Source of the DNA: PALSA-610 sp038213435
GTDB lineage: Bacteria; Actinomycetota; Acidimicrobiia; IMCC26256; PALSA-610
NCBI GenBank assembly: GCA_038213435.1
Contig: JBBQTI010000014.1
Span: 1 to 64,000 of the forward strand
Length of the DNA stretch: 64,000 nucleotides
Direction: 5' to 3'
A program made the position numbers and the translations under genes. Positions 33,171-40,265 of the stretch are shown one piece after another. The notes beneath the pieces were generated by a model. It was not told the origin of the DNA, did not search any database, and saw only the letters and a program-made list of their open reading frames with translations. Position 1 is the first letter of the stretch; each line of letters begins with the position of its first letter.

Positions 33171-33998
33171 ATGCGGGGATGGCAGAGCGCCCGATCGAAG
33201 GCGAGAGCAGCCGGCGCGGCATCGTCCGACGCGACCATCGCGGCGCCGACCTGGCCGCCCATTGCGCCGTTCGAGGTGCCGGTCGTGGGAGCACTCGAAC
33301 TGCCCGTCGAAATGGGCGAGATTGCCGAGACGGGTCAGATGGCGGCAGCGGCGGCCGAAACGCCGATGGTCGCGCGGCTCGGGTTACAGCCGGAGGTTCT
33401 GCGCCTGCTCGAGGTCGTGACGAACATGTGTGATCACGTCATCGAGTACATCGAGGCCGATCGGCGGGAGCGCCGGTTGATGATCGACACGCTCGCCCAG
33501 CTCACCCGGGTGCTCAGCGACCGCGCGGCGGCCGCGGTCGAAGCGCCGGCGCCCAACCCGCAATTCGAACCACCGGTCGAACCACCGGTCGAAACGCCGA
33601 CCGAACCGTTCGACGCGCGCGAGCGAGTGATCGGCGGTTCGATGCCGGCCAGTCCCGAACCGGTCATCGATCTGCGCGAACCGGAACCGGATCCCGCATC
33701 AGAACCCGAACCCCAACCGCAATCGTCGGATACGCCCCAATCTTCGGTCATGACGGTCACCGCCACGGAGATCGCGGTCGAAGTGCGCGGGCGGTTCGGC
33801 GACCGCTGGGTCGGCGGCTTCGAGATCTGCGAGGTCATGACGACACCCCACGGCCCGCGGTACCGGCTGCGGCGTCACCGCGACGGCGTCGTGCTCCCAG
33901 AGCTGTTCGACGCGACGAGCATCCGGCACATCGAGACGTTCGATCAGCTGAACGACGATCAACTCAACGACTCGACGGGCTACTGGTCCCGTTCCTGA
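33171..33998 (+). CDS. Hypothetical protein with Pro/Glu-rich linker
   Basis: A 275-residue protein I do not recognise. Residues 1-60 are Ala-rich and probably disordered. A helical, coiled-coil-like part follows (about 65-115, LLEVVTNMCDHVIEYIEADRR). Then comes a Pro/Glu-rich linker with short repeats (FEPPVEPPVETPTEP). The C-terminal 70 residues (EIAVEVRGRFGDRWVGGFEI, RYRLRRHRDGVVLPELFDAT) look like a small beta-rich domain. No signal peptide or membrane helix is seen. Its last 35 bases overlap the convergent methyltransferase gene. ATG 33171 is chosen for the box upstream. Confidence 0.65.
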   Translation: MRGWQSARSKARAAGAASSDATIAAPTWPPIAPFEVPVVGALELPVEMGEIAETGQMAAAAAETPMVARLGLQPEVLRLLEVVTNMCDHVIEYIEADRRERRLMIDTLAQLTRVLSDRAAAAVEAPAPNPQFEPPVEPPVETPTEPFDARERVIGGSMPASPEPVIDLREPEPDPASEPEPQPQSSDTPQSSVMTVTATEIAVEVRGRFGDRWVGGFEICEVMTTPHGPRYRLRRHRDGVVLPELFDATSIRHIETFDQLNDDQLNDSTGYWSRS

Positions 33999-34602
33999 GC
34001 ACGCGCAGCGACCCCGTCGTCGACACGGGCTCGAAGCCGTCAGCAACCGCGCGTTGCCAAACGTGAAACGGCGCCTGCCCGCCGGTAGACGGATCCTCGA
34101 AGACGTCGTGGATCGCCATGGCCCCGCCGGCGATCAGGTGCGGCGACCAGAGCGTGTAATCCGCGAGCGCGACGTCCTCGGCGTGGCCGCCGTCGATGAA
34201 CAAGAAGCCGATCGGCGTGCACCAAACCCGCGCGATCGGCGCAGAGAAACCGACGACGCCGATCACGACGTCTTCGAGATCGGCGGCTTGGATCGTCCGC
34301 CGGAAGAAGGGCAGCGTGTCCATCCGGCCGGTCTGGGGATCCACGACCTCACGGTCGTGATGCTCCCACCCCGCCTGGTTCTCTTCCGAACCGCGATGGT
34401 GGTCGACGGTGAACAACACCGTGCCCGCCTGCCGCGCCGCGGCGCCCAGGTACACGGCCGACTTCCCGCAATAGGTGCCGACCTCCAGCAACGGACCGAT
34501 GCCGCCCGCGCGGTACGCCGCGTCGTACAGCGCCAGCCCTTCGTCGTCCGGCATGAAACCTTTCGCGGCGCGTGCAACCTCGAGCAGGCGATCGTCCATC
34601 AC
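33964..34602 (-). CDS. Class I SAM methyltransferase, CmcI/TylF-like
   Basis: A 212-residue protein with LLEVGTYCGKSAVYLGAAA, which is SAM motif I, VLFTVDHHRGSEENQAGWEHHD, IGFLFIDGGHAEDVALADY and GGAMAIHDVFEDPSTGG. This series is typical of the Methyltransf_24/cephalosporin-hydroxylase-like group, which often methylates small molecules or sugars. GTG 34602 is favoured over ATG 34599 because a TAGTCT box ends 8 bases before it. It diverges from a GT87 mannosyltransferase gene. Confidence 0.85.
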   Translation of the reverse strand: MMDDRLLEVARAAKGFMPDDEGLALYDAAYRAGGIGPLLEVGTYCGKSAVYLGAAARQAGTVLFTVDHHRGSEENQAGWEHHDREVVDPQTGRMDTLPFFRRTIQAADLEDVVIGVVGFSAPIARVWCTPIGFLFIDGGHAEDVALADYTLWSPHLIAGGAMAIHDVFEDPSTGGQAPFHVWQRAVADGFEPVSTTGSLRVLRNGTSSPSSR

Positions 34603-34610
34603 GGGCGCGC

Positions 34611-34645
34611 AGACTAGGACGACCGGTCTCCGGGCGCGCGATACT
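34611..34645. promoter_or_regulatory. Divergent -10-like boxes for the methyltransferase and GT87 genes
   Basis: Minus-strand TAGTCT at 34616-34611 lies 8 bases before GTG 34602. Plus-strand GATACT at 34640-34645 lies 8 bases before GTG 34654. Both fit leaderless initiation. Confidence 0.45.
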
Positions 34646-34653
34646 GACCCGAC

Positions 34654-35853
34654 GTGAGGATGGCCGGGGCACGAGCGCTCGACGCGAGACGCATGCGCGC
34701 GCCGGCGCTCGCAATCGCCACGATCGGCCTCGTCTTCGGCACGATCCGGCTCATCGGACCGTTCGACTACGGGTACGACTTCGCCGTCTACCGCGCCGCC
34801 GGGAGTGCCGTCGTCCACCACGAATCTCTGTTCGGACCTTGGATCGGGCAACACCTCGACCATCCGCTGCCGTTCACGTACCCGCCGCTTGCCGCGGTGT
34901 TCGCGGTGCCGTTCGCGCTCATCGGCAACCGACTCGGCTACGCGCTCTGGAACGCCGCTTCGATCGTCGCGCTCGTCTTCGTGGTTCGGGCGACGACGAA
35001 GCCCATCGTTCGACGCTTCTCCAGTCCGGGCCTCGCGCTCGCCGTCGTCTGCGCGATCGCGATGGCGCTCACGCCGGTGCAGGACGAGATCGGCTTCGGG
35101 CAGGTCGGCATCGTCCTGATGGCGATGTGCCTCTTCGATTGCGCACAACCGAGGACGCGCTGGCCCCGCGGCCTGCTCGTCGGCGCCGCGACCGCGATCA
35201 AGCTCGTGCCCGGGGTCTTCATCCCCTACCTGTGGTTGAGCGGGCGACGCCGCGCCGCCGTGGTCGCGACTGCGACGTTCGCCGTGCTCTCCCTCGGTGG
35301 CGCGGCGGTGATGCCCGCCGACTCGAAGACGTTCTGGACCTCACGGGTATTCGACAACGGTCGCGTGGGCAGCTCCGGCTATGTCAGCAATCAATCGCTG
35401 AACGGAATGCTCGCGCGCGCCTTCGGGTCGCACGTTCATCTCTTGTGGCATCTCGTCTGGTTCATGCTCGCCGCGGCGACTGCCGGGTTCGGCCTCCGCC
35501 GGGCGGCGCTCGCGAGCCGCCGGGGGCAGGAGTTGCTCGGCATCGCGCTCGCCGCGCTCGTAGGGGTGCTCGTCTCGCCGGTGTCGTGGATTCACCACTT
35601 GGTGTGGATCGCTCCGGTGCTCGCCGTGTTGGTCGGCGACGCCACCGATCGGCGCCGCGTCACATTGGCGGCCTCGATCGCGATGCTGTTCGCGCTGCGC
35701 CTTCCCTACCTCGGCGACAACATCCCGCCGGCTTGGCATGTCGGCTGGATCGCGGCGTTGCTGCGCGACTCCTACGGGCTCTTGTGCATGTACCTTCTGT
35801 TCGCGCTCGCGCGGCTCGCCGCCGTTGCGCTACCGGTCACCGAACCCGCATGA
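34654..35853 (+). CDS. GT87-family (DUF2029) polyprenyl-phosphate mannosyltransferase-like membrane protein
   Basis: A 399-residue multi-pass membrane protein of the GT-C type with about 9-11 helices. The first outside loop carries GPFDYGYDFAVYRAAGSAV, whose Asp matches the catalytic acid region of GT87 enzymes, and LPFTYPPLAAVFAVPFALIG. Related mycobacterial proteins (PimE, Rv2181) use polyprenyl-phosphomannose to extend lipomannan-type glycans outside the membrane. The DPM1-like GT2 at 4661 could supply such a donor. The sugar specificity is not proven. The 3' end overlaps a small convergent gene by 17 bases. Confidence 0.85.
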   Translation: MRMAGARALDARRMRAPALAIATIGLVFGTIRLIGPFDYGYDFAVYRAAGSAVVHHESLFGPWIGQHLDHPLPFTYPPLAAVFAVPFALIGNRLGYALWNAASIVALVFVVRATTKPIVRRFSSPGLALAVVCAIAMALTPVQDEIGFGQVGIVLMAMCLFDCAQPRTRWPRGLLVGAATAIKLVPGVFIPYLWLSGRRRAAVVATATFAVLSLGGAAVMPADSKTFWTSRVFDNGRVGSSGYVSNQSLNGMLARAFGSHVHLLWHLVWFMLAAATAGFGLRRAALASRRGQELLGIALAALVGVLVSPVSWIHHLVWIAPVLAVLVGDATDRRRVTLAASIAMLFALRLPYLGDNIPPAWHVGWIAALLRDSYGLLCMYLLFALARLAAVALPVTEPA

Positions 35854-36097
35854 CGCGACGAATCGCCGCGACCAGACGCTGCTGCTCGCGCCTCGTCGTC
35901 ACCCGTCGCCTGTCGAAGCCGTCACCGGCAAGGCGCACGTCGGCGTATACCTCGTCGCCGTCCTCGTGGAAGTGCAGGAACGCGCGAGAGCGCACATAGA
36001 ACACGCCCGGCGAGCGCTCGACGAGACCGTCGACGGCACGCAGTCGTCCGAGCAGCTCTTCGATCGTGCCCAGCCGCGCGGGCGTGATGTGCCTCAC
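35837..36097 (-). CDS. Small conserved-looking protein, function unknown
   Basis: An 86-residue protein (TIEELLGRLRAVDGLVERSPGV, then SRAFLHFHEDGDEVYADVRL). It looks like a compact alpha/beta domain with an acidic, His-containing hairpin. I do not recognise a named family. It follows the acyl-CoA mutase gene by 6 bases on the same strand, so it is probably its operon partner. Codon use resembles the neighbours, which supports real coding. A link to the mutase is only by position. Confidence 0.68.
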   Translation of the reverse strand: MRHITPARLGTIEELLGRLRAVDGLVERSPGVFYVRSRAFLHFHEDGDEVYADVRLAGDGFDRRRVTTRREQQRLVAAIRRVMRVR

Positions 36098-36103
36098 CGA
36101 CCG

Positions 36104-37717
36104 TTAGATCCGAGGGGCCTCGACCCATCGACCGAACACGTCGGCGAGGGCGTCGACGATCTCTCCGAGGGTCGCGTCGACACGCGCCGCATCGATGAAC
36201 GCGGGCATCAGGTTGACGTCCGGCTCGGCGGCCTGGGTCCGGACCCGGGCGAGGGCGGTCTCGACCGCGGTCGTGTCGCGCTCTCGGCGCACCTTGTCGA
36301 GCCGCCGGCGCTGTTCCTCCTCGACCTCGGGACCGATGCGCATTATCGGCGGCGGCGGTTCGTCGCTGCCCTCGAGGAACCCGTTGACGCCGACCACGAT
36401 GTGGCGATCCGCGTTCAACTTCCGCTGGAGCTCGTAGGCGGAGTCGGCGATCTCGCCCTGGTACCAACCCTCCTCGACGCCTTGGATCGCTCCCTCGAGC
36501 ATCGAGCCGTTCCCCAGCTCCTCGATCTGCCGGAACAGATCCTCGGCTCGGCGTTCCATCTCGTCGGTGAGCGCCTCGACGTACCAGGAGCCGCCGAGCG
36601 GGTCGGCGACGTTCGCCACGCGCGTCTCGTGCGCGATGACCTGTTGCGTGCGCAACGCGATGCGGGCCGCCTTTTCCGACGGCAGTGCAAGCGTCTCGTC
36701 CATCGAATTCGTGTGCAGGCTCTGGGTCCCGCCGAGCACGCCCGCCAGCGCCTCGATCGCCGTTCGGACGATGTTCACCTCGGGCTGTTGTGCCGTGAGC
36801 GACACGCCCGCGGTCTGCGTGTGGAAGCGCATCTGCAACGACCGCTCGGCCTTCGCACCGTAACGGTCACGCATCCGGCGCGCCCAGATCCGGCGCGCGG
36901 CGCGGTATTTGGCGATCTCCTCGAAGAAGTCGACGTGGGCATTGAAGAAGAACGAGAGTCGGGGCGCGAACGCATCGACCGCGAGCCCGGCGCGCATCGC
37001 GAGCTCGACGTAGGCGAACCCGTTGGCGAGTGTGAACGCCAGCTCCTGGGCGGCCGTCGATCCGGCTTCGCGTATGTGATATCCGGAGATCGAGATCGGA
37101 TGCCAGCGCGGCATCTCCTCGGTACAGAACGCGATCGTGTCCCGGACGAGCCGCAATGAAGGTCGGGGTGGGAAGATGAACTCCTTCTGCGCTTGGTACT
37201 CCTTGAGGATGTCGTTCTGCAGCGTGCCGCCGAGGCGCGCCCGCGCGACACCGTTCGCCTCCGCGTTGGCGACGAACATCGCGAAGATCACCGCGGCCGG
37301 TCCGTTGATCGTCATCGAGGTCGTCACCGCGCCGAGATCGATGCCGCGGTAGAGGTCGTGCATGTCGGCCAGCGTGTCGACCGCGACGCCGCACTTGCCG
37401 ACCTCTCCGAGCGCGAGCTCGTCGTCGGAGTCGCGACCCATCAGCGTGGGCAGGTCGAACGCGGTCGACAGGCCGTCCCCACCCGCGGCGAGGAGCTCGT
37501 GGAAACGACGGTTCGTGTCGATCGCGGTGCCGAAACCGGCGAACATCCGCATCGTCCAGAGCTTCGAGCGGTACATGTCGGCGTACGGCCCGCGCGTGTA
37601 GGGGTACCGGCCGGGGCGCTCGGCGTCGGCCGGGCCGTACACGGGCTCGACCGGGACGCCGGACATGGTTTCGAACCGGCTCTCCGATCCGGATGCGGGC
37701 TCGGACTCAGTGGTCAC
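36104..37717 (-). CDS. Adenosylcobalamin-dependent acyl-CoA mutase large subunit, isobutyryl-CoA-mutase-type residues
   Basis: A 537-residue mutase catalytic (TIM-barrel) subunit without the C-terminal B12-binding domain, so a separate small subunit is needed; none is in the window. It begins YPYTRGPYADMYRSKLWTMR and contains GGTLQNDILKEYQAQKEF and HPISISGYHIREAGST. The two residues that set substrate in this family are Phe59 (TMRMFAGFG) and Gln177 (KEYQAQKE), 118 apart. Methylmalonyl-CoA mutase has Tyr/Arg there (Y89/R207) and isobutyryl-CoA mutase Phe/Gln (F80/Q198). It most likely interconverts isobutyryl- and n-butyryl-CoA or a similar acyl-CoA. Confidence 0.88.
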   Translation of the reverse strand: MTTESEPASGSESRFETMSGVPVEPVYGPADAERPGRYPYTRGPYADMYRSKLWTMRMFAGFGTAIDTNRRFHELLAAGGDGLSTAFDLPTLMGRDSDDELALGEVGKCGVAVDTLADMHDLYRGIDLGAVTTSMTINGPAAVIFAMFVANAEANGVARARLGGTLQNDILKEYQAQKEFIFPPRPSLRLVRDTIAFCTEEMPRWHPISISGYHIREAGSTAAQELAFTLANGFAYVELAMRAGLAVDAFAPRLSFFFNAHVDFFEEIAKYRAARRIWARRMRDRYGAKAERSLQMRFHTQTAGVSLTAQQPEVNIVRTAIEALAGVLGGTQSLHTNSMDETLALPSEKAARIALRTQQVIAHETRVANVADPLGGSWYVEALTDEMERRAEDLFRQIEELGNGSMLEGAIQGVEEGWYQGEIADSAYELQRKLNADRHIVVGVNGFLEGSDEPPPPIMRIGPEVEEEQRRRLDKVRRERDTTAVETALARVRTQAAEPDVNLMPAFIDAARVDATLGEIVDALADVFGRWVEAPRI

Positions 37718-37726
37718 CGCTACATG

Positions 37727-38527
37727 CTAGATCCCGAACATGTCGGTGACGCCGTGGTCGCGGCCCGCCGTGTAGCCACCGTCGACCGCGATGGCCTGTC
37801 CGGTCACGAACGAGGCGTCGCGTGACACCAGGAACAGCGCCGCGGCGGCGATCTCGTCGGGGCGTCCGAGCCGGCGCAGCTTGTGTTCGTGCCGGATCTG
37901 CTCGCGCACGTGCTCCATGCCCGGCATCCCGAAGACACCTTCGAGCATCGGCGTCTCGATGAACCCGGGACAGATCGCGTTCGCGCGTATACCGGCGCGC
38001 CCGTAATCGATCGCGAGGTTCTTGGTGAAGATGACGACCGCGCCCTTGGACGCGTTGTAGGAGCTGCCGCCCGCGGTGCCCTCGAGCCCTTCGACGCTCG
38101 CCACCGTTACAACGCTCCCGCGCTCGCCGTCGACGGGCTCCTGCTCGAGCATGTGCGCGATCGCATGCTTCGCGCACAAGAACGTGCCGGTGAGGTTCAC
38201 GTCGAGCACCCGCTGCCACTCGTCTCGCTCAAGGAGGTGGGCCGGCCCACCTCCCGCCACGCCGGCCGCGGTGACGATGGCGTCGATCCGCCCGTGCTCG
38301 GCAACCATCGCGTCGATCACACTCGCAATCGCGTCCTCGTCGCGGACGTCGGCGTGCGCGAACGCGACGTCGGCCGCCTCCGCCGGGAGCTCGAGCTCCG
38401 TCTGCGGCTCGGTCAGGTCGATCCCCACGACACGCGCGCCCTCGGCCGCGAAGCGGGCCACACACGCGAGCCCGATGCCGGATGCTGCGCCGGTGATCAG
38501 TGCGGATTTTCCCTCGAGCCGACCCAT
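37727..38527 (-). CDS. Short-chain dehydrogenase/reductase (SDR)
   Basis: A 266-residue classical SDR: cofactor motif TGAASGIGLACVARFAAEG, NAG-like TAAGVAGGG, catalytic Ser-Tyr-Lys in GGSSYNASKGAVVIF, and PGFIETPML. It reduces or oxidises an alcohol/ketone with NAD(P)(H); substrate unknown. It precedes the acyl-CoA mutase by 9 bases, so both are likely one operon, perhaps for a hydroxyacyl-CoA in branched-chain metabolism. A minus-strand TAAAAC ends 6 bases before ATG 38527. Confidence 0.9.
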   Translation of the reverse strand: MGRLEGKSALITGAASGIGLACVARFAAEGARVVGIDLTEPQTELELPAEAADVAFAHADVRDEDAIASVIDAMVAEHGRIDAIVTAAGVAGGGPAHLLERDEWQRVLDVNLTGTFLCAKHAIAHMLEQEPVDGERGSVVTVASVEGLEGTAGGSSYNASKGAVVIFTKNLAIDYGRAGIRANAICPGFIETPMLEGVFGMPGMEHVREQIRHEHKLRRLGRPDEIAAAALFLVSRDASFVTGQAIAVDGGYTAGRDHGVTDMFGI

Positions 38528-38533
38528 AGAGAC

Positions 38534-38586
38534 GTTTTAGTCCGCGACGATCGGCCGATGGAATCCGGAGCACCCTCGACTAGGGT
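38534..38586. promoter_or_regulatory. Divergent -10-like boxes for SDR and glpX
   Basis: Minus-strand TAAAAC at 38539-38534 lies 6 bases before the SDR ATG. Plus-strand TAGGGT at 38581-38586 lies 32 bases before glpX ATG 38619. The glpX leader carries AGAGGGGAA as a clear ribosome site, in contrast to the leaderless pattern elsewhere. Confidence 0.4.
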
Positions 38587-38618
38587 CATTTACGAGCGCA
38601 AAGAGCGGAAGAGGGGAA

Positions 38619-39611
38619 ATGGAATCGGAGCAACCACCCGATCGCAACCTCGCGATGGAGCTCATGCGCGCCACGGAGGCCGCGGCGCTGGCCGCGGGCC
38701 GCTGGATGGGTCGAGGCGACAAGAACGCGGCCGACGGCGCCGCGGTCGAGGCAATGCGCGTGGTGCTCAGCAGCGTCCGGATGGAGGGCGTCGTCGTCAT
38801 CGGCGAGGGCGAGAAGGACGAAGCCCCGATGCTCTACAACGGCGAACAGATCGGCGACGGTTCCCCGCCCAGCATGGACATCGCGGTCGACCCCGTCGAC
38901 GGGACGACGCTCACTGCGCTCGGGAGGGGTGGCGCGATCGCGGTCATCGCCATGAGTGAACGCGGAACCATGTTCGATCCCGGTCCGTGCGTCTACATGG
39001 AGAAGATCGCAGCGGGTCCCGCCGCGGCCGACGTCATCGATATCGACGCGCCCGTGAAGGCGAACCTCGAGGCGGTCGCGAAGGCGCTCGGCGAGAAGGT
39101 GAGCGACGTCACGGCCGTCGTTCTCGACCGCGACCGTCACAGCGACATCATCCGTGATTGCCGCGAAGCCGGCGCGCGTATCCGCTTGATCCCCGACGGC
39201 GACGTGGCCGGCGCGATCTCGGTCGCGTGGCGTAACTCCGGGAACGACATCCTGTTCGGCGTCGGTGGAACACCCGAAGGCGTCATCGCGGCGTGCGCGC
39301 TCAAGGCTCTCGGCGGATCGATTCAGGGCAAGCTCTGGCCGCGCAACGACGAGGAACGCAAGAGCGCGGTCGACGCGGGCTACGACCTCGACAAGGTATT
39401 GATGCTCGACGATCTCGTCTCGGGCGACGACGTCTTCTTCGCGGCAACGGGCATCACCGATGGTGAGCTCCTGCGCGGGGTGCGTTACTGGGGCGAGGGC
39501 GCCGGCACCCAGAGCCTGGTCATGCGCTCCAAGTCCGGGACGATCCGCATCATCGAAGCCCAGCACCACTGGACCAAGCTGAACGCGTACTCGGCGGTCA
39601 AGTACAGCTGA
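38619..39611 (+). CDS. glpX: Fructose-1,6-bisphosphatase, class II
   Basis: A 330-residue GlpX-type phosphatase of gluconeogenesis. MELMRATEAAALAAGRWMG, VVVIGEGEKDEAPMLYNGE and the metal motif DPVDGTT (residues 91-97) are diagnostic. It hydrolyses fructose-1,6-bisphosphate with divalent metal in the cytoplasm. A strong ribosome site (GAGGGG) precedes ATG 38619. The protein ends NAYSAVKYS right where a decayed IS481 end begins, so the natural C-terminus may have been trimmed; mycobacterial GlpX is, from memory, somewhat longer at this end. Confidence 0.94.
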   Translation: MESEQPPDRNLAMELMRATEAAALAAGRWMGRGDKNAADGAAVEAMRVVLSSVRMEGVVVIGEGEKDEAPMLYNGEQIGDGSPPSMDIAVDPVDGTTLTALGRGGAIAVIAMSERGTMFDPGPCVYMEKIAAGPAAADVIDIDAPVKANLEAVAKALGEKVSDVTAVVLDRDRHSDIIRDCREAGARIRLIPDGDVAGAISVAWRNSGNDILFGVGGTPEGVIAACALKALGGSIQGKLWPRNDEERKSAVDAGYDLDKVLMLDDLVSGDDVFFAATGITDGELLRGVRYWGEGAGTQSLVMRSKSGTIRIIEAQHHWTKLNAYSAVKYS

Positions 39612-39767
39612 AGCCGGCTGCGCCGTCGCCAGACCGCGACCACTCATAGGTTCGTCGCTCGCTGAGCCCAGCCGCCTCAGCGACCGTCCAACCCTTTTCC
39701 TCGACACGTACACCCATCAAGCCGCGGTGAACAGGAGTGAGAGCTTCGCGTTGCCGTGCAGTTTCAC
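39612..39767 (-). pseudogene. IS481-family transposase N-terminal fragment, frameshifted
   Basis: This is the coding relic inside the IS remnant: about 10 residues in one frame (VKLHGNAKLS), then about 43 in the next frame down to GDGAAGF. In intact relatives these join as a DNA-binding N-terminal domain ahead of an rve/DDE integrase domain. Here the catalytic domain is absent, so it cannot transpose by itself. Confidence 0.65.
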
Positions 39768-39795
39768 CGGCCTGAACAACGTGCCTGGAACAACA
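39612..39795 (-). mobile_element. Decayed 5' end of an IS481-family insertion sequence
   Basis: On the minus strand the sequence TGTTGTTCCAGGCACG starts at 39795, directly next to GCTAGC. GTG 39767 begins VKLHGNAKLS, the usual start of actinobacterial IS481-type transposases. After a frameshift, the helix-turn-helix part continues as LTPVHRGLMGVRVEEKG, WTVAEAAGLSERRTYEWSRS and GDGAAGF. It stops at glpX. No DDE domain is present. Two reading frames and missing bases in the helix-turn-helix show decay. Confidence 0.7.
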
Positions 39796-39829
39796 GCTAG
39801 CACCCGCGCTAGCACCCGCGCTAGCACCG
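39796..39829 (+). repeat. 12-base tandem repeat containing GCTAGC
   Basis: The unit GCTAGCACCCGC occurs at 39796-39807 and 39808-39819, with a third partial copy at 39820-39829. Each copy contains the palindrome GCTAGC, which matches the CTAG-centred target preferred by IS481 elements. It lies behind atpC and beside the IS remnant. Function unknown. Confidence 0.8.
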
Positions 39830-39866
39830 GTAACGGACAGATATTGCTCGGCGGACGGCCGTCGAG

Positions 39867-40256
39867 TCAGGCGGAGATTGCGACCTCGAGGCGCACCTCG
39901 GCGCGCCTGAGCGCGGCCGCGGCGAGCTCGTCGCCGGCATCGGCTCGCAGCGCGTCCTCCGCCCGCGACTTCGCCGCGCCGGCGCGCTCGACGTCGATTC
40001 CGGCCGCCGGCTCCGCGACGTCCGAGAGGATGATCACGTGATTGTGGCTCACCTCGACGAAGCCGCCGTGCACCGCAAACCACGCCTGCGTGCCGTCCTC
40101 GAATTTCACCCGGGCCGGCCAGTCGGCGAGCGCGCCGAGAAACTGTGCGTGGTTGTCCTCGAACGCGATGTCGCCGCCGCCCAGCGTGCGCACGATGACC
40201 ATGCGCCCGACGCCTTCGAAGAGGACCTGTTCGGGTGAGACGAGCTGGACGTCCAT
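39867..40256 (-). CDS. atpC: ATP synthase epsilon subunit
   Basis: A 129-residue F1 epsilon subunit. MDVQLVSPEQVLFEGVGRMV begins the beta-sandwich, HGGFVEVSHNHVIILSDVAEP is the typical middle, and the C-terminal part is a helical pair rich in Ala/Arg. It belongs to the central stalk and can inhibit ATP hydrolysis. It is the last gene of the operon, 9 bases after atpD. No clear terminator is seen after it; the following bases hold the GCTAGC repeat and IS relic. Confidence 0.95.
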   Translation of the reverse strand: MDVQLVSPEQVLFEGVGRMVIVRTLGGGDIAFEDNHAQFLGALADWPARVKFEDGTQAWFAVHGGFVEVSHNHVIILSDVAEPAAGIDVERAGAAKSRAEDALRADAGDELAAAALRRAEVRLEVAISA

Positions 40257-40265
40257 TCTGCGCCC

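Noticed and set aside
39796..39829. Tandem 12-base repeats considered as a CRISPR array
   Set aside because: The units are direct and contiguous without spacers, and there are fewer than three full copies and no cas genes.
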